Source of the DNA: Fimbriimonadaceae bacterium
Lineage (GTDB): Bacteria; Armatimonadota; Fimbriimonadia; Fimbriimonadales; Fimbriimonadaceae
Length of the DNA: 17,750 nt
Reading direction: 5' to 3'
Assembly (NCBI GenBank): GCA_019454665.1
Contig: JACFNW010000002.1
Coordinates: 1-17,750, forward strand
In this document: piece by piece, positions 7,206 to 13,259 of the stretch
Numbering within the stretch: the first letter of the stretch is position 1
Layout: the number at the start of each line of letters is the position of its first letter
Notes under the pieces: model-generated
What the model was told of the DNA's origin: nothing
Seen by the model: only the letters and a program-made list of their open reading frames with translations
Databases searched by the model: none
Translations under genes and position numbers: made by a program

Positions 7206-8804
7206 ATGAGGCGCGCGGTTTGGTTCATCGCGGCGTGGTGCGGTTTGGCGTCCGGCGTTTGGGCTCAAACGCTTCCACTGCCGGCTCCCAACCAGACGCC
7301 GACGCCCGTGGAAGTGCCGGAAGCACTGGCCAACCCCCGCGCGACCATGCAGACGTTTCTGGACGCCATGAACCGCGGCGACGCAGACGCTGCGGCCCAG
7401 ACCCTGGACCTCTCGTCGCTTCCCGGCGTCGAGCGGCCGACCCTCGGCCGTTTGCGCGCCAACCTGCTGTTCCAAACCCTCAATCGTACGGCCTTGGTCC
7501 ACGTCGGCCAAATCCCCGACCGAACCGATGCGCCGTTCGTGTACCGTGCGTACCGGTCCTCGGCTGGAGAGACGGTTGGGCGCATCGAGATCGGCCCCAG
7601 CGCCGACGGCGCGTGGCGGTTCACGACCGAAACCGTGGAAGCGTTGCCCCAGATTTGGGCCGTCGTGCGCGATTGGGAGATCGTCTACGGCCCTGCGGTC
7701 AGCGAACGGCAGTTCGCCCCCGGCCTGTGGTTCGAAGGCAAGGTCCCCGATGGGTTGCGTGGCGTCGCCCTCGGCTTGCGCGTGTACCAGTGGATCGGGC
7801 TGGCCGTCCTCGTGGTGGGCGGCTGGGTGCTGGCGCGGGTGTTGGCGTGGGTCATCGCGGGTTCGCTCCGCGCGTTGCGCCGCCTGTTCCCGCACGGTCT
7901 GGCCGAACGCCACCGGACGGGATTCGCCCGCCAAATCGGTTTGGTCTTGACGTCGCTCGCCGTGTTGGAGGTGGTGCCCTACTTGAACCTCCCGGTGTGG
8001 GTCGGGGCGTTCTTCGTCGGCACGGCCAAGCTGGTCATGATCGCCGCCGGAGCCTCGTCGGCTTGGTACGTGGTGGACGCCCTGCTCGACCGCGCCCAGA
8101 AGCACGCCGAGAGTTTTGGCGAGCGCGCCCAGAAGCTGTTCTTCCCGTTCGCGGCCAAGCTCTGCCAGATCGGGATCGTGGCCGTGGCCGTGGTGGTGGC
8201 GCTTGCGGCGTTCGGGATCAACGTTACGGCTCTCGTGGCCGGGCTCGGGATCGGCGGCTTGGTCGTCGCCTTCGCGGCGAAAGACAGCATCGAGAACGTG
8301 TTCGGCTCGTTCACGATCCTCTTCGATATGCCGTTCGCCGTCGGCGACTGGGTGCGGATCGGCGACATAGACGGCAACGTGGAGGAGATCAACCTGCGCA
8401 GCACGCGCATCCGCACGTTCGCCGATTCGCTGATCACGCTGCCCAACAGCACGCTCATCAAGGCCAGCGTGGAGAACTTTGGGCGTCGGCGCGTGAGGCG
8501 GCTCAAGACGACGCTGGGGCTGGAGTACTCCACGCCGCCCGAGAAGCTGGAGGCGTACGCCCGAGGGGTGGATGCCATGCTCGCCGCTCGCGACGACGTT
8601 TCGCCGGAGAAGCGGCGCGTGTACGTCTATGGTCTGGAGGACAGCAGCATCTCCATCTTCTTGGAGTGCTTCCTGATCGTTCCCGACTACGATGGCGAGC
8701 TCAAGGCGCGGAGCGAGATCGTGCGCGCGATCCTCGAACTCGCCGCCGAGCACGGGGTCTCGTTCGCCTTCCCCACGCGCACGGTTCACTTGGCGCGGGA
8801 GTAG
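7206..8804 (+). CDS. Mechanosensitive ion channel, MscS family, 532 aa
   Basis: The protein is a membrane channel that opens on tension to release solutes in hypo-osmotic shock. Residues 1-21 are a signal peptide (cleavage likely after VWA, before QTLPLPAP). A periplasmic domain of about 170 residues follows. Membrane helices lie near 194-218, 243-283 and 317-337, and the pore helix TM3 is at about 341-360 (ALVAGLGIGGLVVAFAAKD, rich in Gly and Ala). The MscS beta domain follows, with FGSFTILFDMPFAVGDWVRI and EEINLRSTRIRT, both strongly conserved in the family. It is longer than E. coli MscS (286 aa) because of the N-terminal periplasmic part and extra helices. It lies 19 bases after the acetyltransferase gene. 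Confidence 0.93.
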   Translation: MRRAVWFIAAWCGLASGVWAQTLPLPAPNQTPTPVEVPEALANPRATMQTFLDAMNRGDADAAAQTLDLSSLPGVERPTLGRLRANLLFQTLNRTALVHVGQIPDRTDAPFVYRAYRSSAGETVGRIEIGPSADGAWRFTTETVEALPQIWAVVRDWEIVYGPAVSERQFAPGLWFEGKVPDGLRGVALGLRVYQWIGLAVLVVGGWVLARVLAWVIAGSLRALRRLFPHGLAERHRTGFARQIGLVLTSLAVLEVVPYLNLPVWVGAFFVGTAKLVMIAAGASSAWYVVDALLDRAQKHAESFGERAQKLFFPFAAKLCQIGIVAVAVVVALAAFGINVTALVAGLGIGGLVVAFAAKDSIENVFGSFTILFDMPFAVGDWVRIGDIDGNVEEINLRSTRIRTFADSLITLPNSTLIKASVENFGRRRVRRLKTTLGLEYSTPPEKLEAYARGVDAMLAARDDVSPEKRRVYVYGLEDSSISIFLECFLIVPDYDGELKARSEIVRAILELAAEHGVSFAFPTRTVHLARE

Positions 8805-8838
8805 CCGGCGCCCTGTCGCCGCGGCATGACTGCATCCC

Positions 8839-9225
8839 ATGAGTCAGCCGGGAAAGCGGTCCAAGGACGTGGACGAGTCCAACCGGGTCTCAACCTCCAG
8901 AAACGCAGCGTCGCGCTGGAGGACCTTCGCTCTTGCATTGGTGAGGTCGGCACCCTAGGCTTCCGAGCTCATAAACTACGGCATCCCGGCGCTTGGCTTG
9001 GCGGATGGCGGCAAGCGCGACAAGCAGATCATGATCGCGGGGTATCCCAAGCATGTGGGCTTGTATCCCGGTCCGGACGCCATCGAGGCGTTCGCCGATC
9101 GGCTCGCGCCGTACAAGCCTCGCCAAAGGGTCGGGTTTCAGGTCGCGTTGGACAAAGCCGATCCCCAGAGACCTGATCCTCAGCATGGTCCGGTACCGAC
9201 TGTCTCCGCTGAAGTCGAAGCACAA
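8839..9225 (+). pseudogene. Decayed DUF1801 (YdhG-like) gene with frameshifts and a nonsense codon
   Basis: Pieces of one DUF1801 protein are found in order in different frames. The gene opens with MSQPGKRSKDVDE from the ATG at 8839, continues as VALEDLRSCIGEV in another frame, and then as AP-stop-ASELINYGIPALGLAD, where a TAG stands where a Glu codon (GAG) would be expected. The next part is GYPKHVGLYPGPDAIEAFAD and RLAPYKP, and after a further frame change it ends with KPIPRDLILSMVRYRL, the usual C-terminus. At least three frame changes and one stop codon make it non-functional. The end coordinate is approximate. The intact family has about 120 residues, so nothing large is missing. It lies just downstream of the mscS-like gene on the same strand. 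Confidence 0.8.
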
Positions 9226-9354
9226 CGATGACTTCCTGGCGAGAGATGCACGATTGTTGATCCAAGGATGCTGCGAGATCCCGACGGACGACGGGTTGCG
9301 TGCTCAGGGCGTCATTCAGACGATCTACTTGGCGCGCCGTGTTTGAACAGCGTT
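9226..9354. other. Gap between the DUF1801 pseudogene and the HicA-like gene
   Basis: No gene or element is recognised here. On the minus strand a second frame of the HicA-like gene (see 9355-9594) would remain open into this stretch and end with TGA at 9314-9312. Confidence 0.3.
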
Positions 9355-9594
9355 TCAAATGGCGGGTGTTCGACCGGGCATTCGATGCCGAGTTGGTTGC
9401 ACAGGCCTCGGATGACCCATGGCCGTCGCAGCCGGATCGGCGCGAGGGATGGCCGCTGTTCGGGTGCGGCCATCCAGGGTCCGTTTCAGGACCCTGGAGT
9501 AGGCTTCGCCTCTTGGCCCGGTGAATCCGGGAATATCCACGATCTCGCAGCCGTGCTCTTCAACTGCCCAAGCGATGAACTGCTGAATGTCCAT
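9355..9594 (-). CDS. Small HicA-like protein, second gene of a possible toxin-antitoxin pair, perhaps frameshifted
   Basis: ATG at 9594 lies one base after the stop of the upstream gene, so the two are translated together. The first 50 residues, MDIQQFIAWAVEEHGCEIVD then GEAYSRVLKRTLDGRTRTAA, resemble a HicA/YcfA mRNA-interferase fold (HGCE near the start, DGR plus a basic strand, then IP). The catalytic His of HicA (GSH) is not evident. As annotated the protein has 79 residues, normal for HicA, but its last 30 residues look random. In the neighbouring frame the DNA reads RRPWVIRGLCNQLGIECP, which looks like real protein and would end at 9312. A single base change near 9440-9460 may have broken the gene. 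The family call is tentative. Confidence 0.45.
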   Translation of the reverse strand: MDIQQFIAWAVEEHGCEIVDIPGFTGPRGEAYSRVLKRTLDGRTRTAAIPRADPAATAMGHPRPVQPTRHRMPGRTPAI

Positions 9595-9595
9595 C

Positions 9596-9952
9596 TTAGA
9601 CAGGTACGAGCGGTTGGTTGTTGGCTTTCGGCCTGGAATCGACGAATTTCGCTTCGAAGCGGGGTGTGGGCAACGGCCGTGTCTCAGTGAAGAAGCGGGC
9701 CGGGCGGAATTCGAGTGCCCTCGCTCGATAAAAGGCCTCGCGGACCTCTTCGGGCGCTGGGGGAAGGCTGGCGAACGGCTCTTCTCCAAACTCGAGAGCG
9801 GCGAAGCAGTGCAACGCGACCACGCGGTGGGTCTCGTACTCGAGTTCGTCGAGGGTGTTTGCGCAGGCGACCAGGTCGTACTCGACGCCCTGAGCGACCC
9901 AGAGCGGGCCGTCGCGGAAGACGAGAAGGTTGATCTTGGCGCTATCGTTCAT
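9596..9952 (-). CDS. HicB-like small protein, possible antitoxin, 118 aa
   Basis: The N-terminal 40 residues, INLLVFRDGPLWVAQGVEYD followed by LVACANTLDELEYETHRVV, match the HicB-type half-barrel in which a strand reading W-V-A-Q-x-x-E-Y-D is typical. PFASLPPAPEEVREAFYRA follows and then a charged tail. HicB proteins commonly pair with a small HicA toxin, and the next gene starts one base after this one. The ATG at 9952 is chosen because the residues upstream of it in the same frame look unlike protein. A weak promoter, TTGAGT at 9994-9989 and TACAGG at 9971-9966 with a 17-base spacer, lies just upstream. There is no obvious DNA-binding domain at the C-terminus. It could instead be a stand-alone conserved hypothetical protein. 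Confidence 0.6.
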   Translation of the reverse strand: MNDSAKINLLVFRDGPLWVAQGVEYDLVACANTLDELEYETHRVVALHCFAALEFGEEPFASLPPAPEEVREAFYRARALEFRPARFFTETRPLPTPRFEAKFVDSRPKANNQPLVPV

Positions 9953-10411
9953 GTTGTGCGTGTGTGTCCTGTAGCTTTTGACTGGGTGGGACTCAACGAC
10001 GCCGAGCGGGACGCGCACTGCGTCCGTCTGGGTGTTCGGTTCCTCAGTACAGGGATTATACGCGCGAGTGCCCGTCAACCATAGGCGAAGGATTCAAATT
10101 CAGGCAATCCAGGAATACGGAAGAGATACGACCTGGCCAGCGACTTTGTCGGCGGCGAAGTGAAGCCGACCGCGACCAAGGGGCGAGCGGTGGAGTGGGC
10201 GAGAAACAGAATGGCCGTCCAAGCCCCGCGCCCGCTGCAGGGTCGGGTCAAGCACGCCTTGGCAGGACCACGGCTGGCAAGGATCCGATCCAGTGTCCTG
10301 TGCCAACGTGATTGAAGGTCGGGAGCATCGGCTTCGACTCGAAACGGTGTGGTGCGGCAACTCGGAAAGGACGTTGCCCCAGCGCAGTTCAAGTCGGCCA
10401 GTGGGGCGGGT
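9953..10411. other. About 460 bases with no convincing gene
   Basis: Short open frames exist on both strands (for example minus 10392-10075, 105 codons), but their translations are compositionally poor and none resembles a known family. A possible weak promoter for the HicB-like gene lies at 9994-9966. The rest could be decayed accessory sequence like the neighbouring DUF1801 remnant. Confidence 0.4.
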
Positions 10412-10852
10412 CTACTCCCGCTTGAACCGGAACCGCGGTTCGTTGGACTTCTGGTCCAGGGGCTCCAGCAGCTTGCCGCCCTCGAGCGCCTTCAGCGTCA
10501 TGGGCTGGTTGCTGTCCGTGGTCAAGGAGGCGTTGTCGCCCATCCCCGTGACCTTCTCCGGCTTGAGCGTGACCTTGTCGCCTTCGAGCGTCCACTTGCC
10601 TTCGACGGGCAGGAAGAGCGCCGTCATCGCGAACGTGCCGTCGGCCTTGAGTTCGAGCGTCATGTTGGACGCCATGCCCTGACCGAAGCTGTCGGCGAGA
10701 GCCTTGGCCGGGTTGTTTTCATCGGCTTTCGCCGAATCGGCGACGACCATTTCGCCCTTGTACTTGCCCGCGAGGCTGGCCTGAGTCAGCCCTCCCTGAC
10801 AGCCCACCAGCATCGCCGCAACGGCGAGCATGACCATAAATCGTGGCACCAT
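10412..10852 (-). CDS. Small secreted lipoprotein, 146 aa
   Basis: The protein begins MVPRFMVMLAVAAMLVGCQG, a lipoprotein signal peptide with the lipobox LVGC, so the mature chain should be lipid-anchored at Cys18 and face outside the cytoplasm. The mature part has LAGKYKGEMVV, MTLELKADGTFAMTALFLPV and EGKWTLEGDKVTLKPEKV. This pattern of short beta-strands with repeated GK(Y/W) and DGTF motifs is common in lipocalin- or META-like small lipoproteins. The exact family is not identified. An ATG exists nine bases earlier (10861), but it overlaps a TACAAT -10 box, and the ATG at 10852 lies 7 bases after that box; the later start is therefore preferred. Confidence 0.75.
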   Translation of the reverse strand: MVPRFMVMLAVAAMLVGCQGGLTQASLAGKYKGEMVVADSAKADENNPAKALADSFGQGMASNMTLELKADGTFAMTALFLPVEGKWTLEGDKVTLKPEKVTGMGDNASLTTDSNQPMTLKALEGGKLLEPLDQKSNEPRFRFKRE

Positions 10853-10859
10853 GCGCGCC

Positions 10860-10865
10860 ATTGTA
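10860..10865 (-). promoter_or_regulatory. -10 box of the lipoprotein gene, leaderless layout
   Basis: TACAAT on the minus strand is followed by 7 bases and the ATG at 10852. It covers two bases of the alternative ATG at 10861, so it argues for the shorter protein. TTGACG at 10892-10887 lies 21 bases upstream, rather far for a -35. Confidence 0.5.
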
Positions 10866-10875
10866 TGGGAGGTTC

Positions 10876-10890
10876 GACGCCTGCGGCGTC
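10876..10890 (-). terminator. Hairpin after hipA, possible terminator
   Basis: GACGCC (10876-10881), loop TGC, GGCGTC (10885-10890) is a perfect 6-bp stem 12 bases beyond the hipA stop. There is no T tract, so the termination role is uncertain. It also lies in the upstream region of the lipoprotein gene. Confidence 0.35.
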
Positions 10891-10902
10891 AATGGACCCA
10901 GA

Positions 10903-12096
10903 TCAGGCCAGGTCCATCGCTCGATTCCGCATGGTGTTGGTCAGGTGTGCGGTTTGCTTCGGACTCAAGCCGGCCTCCGCGGTACGTTCGAACCAAAGCG
11001 CAGCCCGCAACAACAGGCGGTCGAGGGTCTGCTCGACCAGCGCTGGAGCGACGCCGAATCGGTCGGCCAGCCAAACGAAGTCCTTGCGACGCCAACTCTG
11101 GTCGCGTCCGTTGAGCGAGAGCGCCATGTGTTGGTCGCCGTAGGGGAGAGTGGACAGAAGGTCGTAAGCCGGAGACACCGCTGGTCCGGTTTGCGTCCTC
11201 CACAGCAGGCTGACGTTCTTGGCGTGCAGGTCGCCATTCGCGATGAGATAGGAGAACGCATGCAAACGCACCAACTCAAGGAAGGCGACTTCGTAGGCGT
11301 GGACGTGGGGCAGCACGACTTCGAACAGGCGATGCACGCCCATGTCGTACTTGGCGCCGGGGTACAGCCCGGCCAATTGGCAGGCGTCTTCAACGTGAAG
11401 TCGCGACACCGTCCCGCCAGGAGAGACCGCGCGGTCGAACCGCTGAACGAGCAGCCCGGGTTCGCCGTCTCTGTCGCGGACGACTCGGGTCGGGGGCACC
11501 TCGAGCCCGCAGTCGCCCGCCATCGCCATGAAGAAGGCCTCGTTGGCGACCAACGTCGGCTTGTCCTCGGGATTCAGCTTCAAGATGAAGTAGCCGCTCT
11601 TGCTTCGGCCACGCACCGGGAACGAGACCATCGAGCCTGAGATCTTGTCTTGGACGCCGGGCAGCGCCGAATCGGCGATCTCGCCCGCGATCGAGCGCTC
11701 GAACAGCTCCCGGAACGACACGAGTTCAGGCGCAGCCGGGTCCATCAGGCTGGTTGCAGCCCACGGTTCGGTGTCGGGAGCGACAGGGCAAATGTCGCCC
11801 ACGGGATCCGATCCGGCACCGAGCAACAGGGCCAACTCATCGTCTAACGAAGCCTTGAGCCTCGAACGCAGAACGGTCAACCTTCGCCCCTCGGGCAGGA
11901 GGTTGGCAAAGAACGGGGGCAAGCCGATGCTGCTCGCCGGACTTCCGAACGGCAGGCTGGTGGCGATGCCGGTTTCGCGGGCGGCATGCTCGGCATCGAA
12001 CCGCTCCTCATAGGCGAACGTGATCGTCCGGCCATCGCCGACGAGCCGCCCGGCGAGTTGGCCGTCACGATAGACGTTGGCGCGACGCCCCTCCAT
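10903..12096 (-). CDS. hipA: HipA-family toxin kinase, 397 aa
   Basis: HipA proteins are serine/threonine kinases; the E. coli protein phosphorylates glutamyl-tRNA synthetase and causes dormancy. The N-terminal HipA_N domain (about residues 1-105) includes the typical FFANLLPEGRRL (62-73). The kinase part shows GVQDKIS (147-153), the ATP-binding Lys173 in FILKLN, the catalytic loop NGDLHAKN (287-294, catalytic Asp289), and the metal-binding SPAYDLLST with Asp312. All key residues and the normal length suggest a complete gene. The start at 12096 is chosen because similarity begins with MEGRRANVYRDGQLAGRL; upstream codons in the same frame lie over hipB. It begins 4 bases after the hipB stop, so the two are co-translated. 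Confidence 0.93.
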   Translation of the reverse strand: MEGRRANVYRDGQLAGRLVGDGRTITFAYEERFDAEHAARETGIATSLPFGSPASSIGLPPFFANLLPEGRRLTVLRSRLKASLDDELALLLGAGSDPVGDICPVAPDTEPWAATSLMDPAAPELVSFRELFERSIAGEIADSALPGVQDKISGSMVSFPVRGRSKSGYFILKLNPEDKPTLVANEAFFMAMAGDCGLEVPPTRVVRDRDGEPGLLVQRFDRAVSPGGTVSRLHVEDACQLAGLYPGAKYDMGVHRLFEVVLPHVHAYEVAFLELVRLHAFSYLIANGDLHAKNVSLLWRTQTGPAVSPAYDLLSTLPYGDQHMALSLNGRDQSWRRKDFVWLADRFGVAPALVEQTLDRLLLRAALWFERTAEAGLSPKQTAHLTNTMRNRAMDLA

Positions 12097-12100
12097 CCGA

Positions 12101-12361
12101 TCAGAGCCGCTCGTCGACAACCAGCACCCCCCGGCCCGAAACCAGCCGCAGTTCGAGGCCCAACACGCGCAGCACGTCCAAAGTCTTGTCCAGCCGCACC
12201 GTCGGTTTGCCCTGCTCCAACTCGCGCACGAACAACTCGGAGCAGCCCGCAATGGCGGCCAACTGGCCCTGCGGCACGCGGAGCGCCTTGCGCCTCTTGC
12301 GCGCGGCTGCGCCCAACCGCTTGGCTGCGAGAGTGGAGGATTCATTCCGAAGCGATCGCAT
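12101..12361 (-). CDS. hipB: HipB-family antitoxin, XRE helix-turn-helix regulator, 86 aa
   Basis: HipB neutralises HipA and represses the operon. The helix-turn-helix spans about residues 17-70: LGAAARKRRKALRVPQGQLA, then AIAGCSELFVRELEQGKPTV and LDKTLDVLRVLGLELRLV, the standard HipB pattern. The ATG at 12361 gives a normal-sized protein with a short basic leader. No start codon is evident further upstream before the frame runs into the neighbouring gene. It directly precedes hipA. The start codon is flanked by a GCGATCGC palindrome that recurs 62 bases upstream (see 12348-12422) and may be the operator through which HipB regulates itself. Confidence 0.9.
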   Translation of the reverse strand: MRSLRNESSTLAAKRLGAAARKRRKALRVPQGQLAAIAGCSELFVRELEQGKPTVRLDKTLDVLRVLGLELRLVSGRGVLVVDERL

Positions 12362-12422
12362 CGTTCTGATCGTTTTGACGTCCTGCAGCGTGCGGAAGTT
12401 CGCTGAAAACGAAGCGATCGCT
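12348..12422 (-). promoter_or_regulatory. hipBA control region with two GCGATCGC palindromes, possible HipB operators
   Basis: CGAAGCGATCGC occurs at 12348-12359 and again, identically, at 12410-12421. The first copy overlaps the hipB start codon; the second abuts the stop of the preceding gene and forms the perfect palindrome AGCGATCGCT (12413-12422). Two palindromic sites framing the 60-base promoter interval are the layout expected for autoregulation by HipB. No clear -35/-10 pair is seen. Confidence 0.45.
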
Positions 12423-13183
12423 ACGATTGGTTGAGGCGTTCCTCGATGTTCTCCTGTGCTTGGCGCGAGCCCATCGCTTGGGTCGCCTCGCCCTCGGCGG
12501 CCAGGATTCCGGCGATCGTGCCCAGCGTCTCCTGAATCGCTTCTTGCCGCCGGTTGCGGATCAGGGAGTGCCCCTTGGCGATGAGCGCACCGATGCCCAC
12601 GAGGCCCAACGCGGCGGCGGCGAAGCCCTCCAAGGGCGTCGCCCCCAACCCGCGCACGGCCGCCACGGACAAACCGGCGGTCGCCATGATGGTCGGTGCG
12701 AGCGCCACGGCGCAGAACACGACAGCCGAAGGCGACGTGTCGGAGAGCACCTTCACGCGCGTCTGCCCATCCTTCGAGCGGAGCGAAACGTGGATGGGCG
12801 ACACGCCATCGCCCTTGCCGTCCCATTCGTGCGCGCCCGCGACTTCGGAAACGGCGCCCATCCGGTTGTAGCGGGACCGCAGGGCGGAGAGGATGCTGTG
12901 CCACGCGTCGTCGGTGAGTTCGCCGGGGATGACGCGCTCGACGTCGAGTTTGGCCCGCCCCCCAGAACCGGCGCTTCTTGGGGGCTTCGAGCCCCGCGGC
13001 GGCCTCTTCGATGGCTTGGCGCAGGCATCGCGGATCGAGCCCGAGCTCGGCGCCGATCTTGAGGATGTCGGCGGTCGCTACGCCGGACTCGATGACCGGT
13101 CGGCCCTGGCTTTCCTGCAACTCGGCGGCTCGGCGCAGAATCGCGCCGACCTGCTCTTCGCTCAGTCGCGGTTCGTTGGCCAT
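12421..13183 (-). pseudogene. Membrane protein gene interrupted by one extra base in a G6 run
   Basis: From the ATG at 13183 the first 74 residues (MANEPRLSEEQVGAILRRAA, then GVATADILKIGAELGLDP and LRQAIEEA) form a helical N-terminal region. After KKRRFWG the frame turns into Arg-rich nonsense, but the next frame continues sensibly as RAKLDVERVIPGELTDDAWH and then VSLRSKDGQTRVKVLSD. Two membrane helices (AVVFCAVALAPTIMATAGLS and FAAAALGLVGIGALIAKG) and a charged tail ending at 12421 follow. Removing one base from the six-base C run at 12958-12963 joins the two parts into about 253 residues. The total of 763 bases is 3n+1, as expected for a single insertion. It may be a true mutation, a phase-variable switch or a sequencing error. 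The function is unknown. Confidence 0.75.
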
Positions 13184-13238
13184 CGCTGCGGGGAGTATGG
13201 CATCACAGTTTCAAGCATCCATCTGCCTATGGCGTCGG

Positions 13239-13244
13239 TAGAAT
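13239..13244 (+). promoter_or_regulatory. -10 box upstream of sdhA
   Basis: TAGAAT at 13239-13244 lies 15 bases before the ATG at 13260 and would give a leader of only about 8 bases. AGGGCGG just before the start may serve as a weak ribosome binding site. No -35 is seen. Confidence 0.4.
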
Positions 13245-13259
13245 AGGGCGGTAAACCCC

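Noticed and set aside
10075..10392. A 105-codon minus-strand open frame as a gene
   Set aside because: No start signal, no recognisable family and low-complexity, shadow-like composition.
10903..12345. An N-terminally extended 480-residue HipA
   Set aside because: The extra 83 residues overlap hipB in another frame and are Cys/Trp/Arg-rich; family similarity begins at the ATG at 12096.
12101..13183. One continuous 360-codon minus-strand frame joining the N-terminal part of the membrane protein to hipB
   Set aside because: The central part is Arg/Gly-rich nonsense produced by the frameshift at 12958-12963; the two ends belong to different proteins.
13194..13214. Promoter for the interrupted membrane protein gene (minus strand TTGAAA and CATACT)
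   Set aside because: The spacer between the two boxes is only 9 bases, too short for a sigma-70 promoter.
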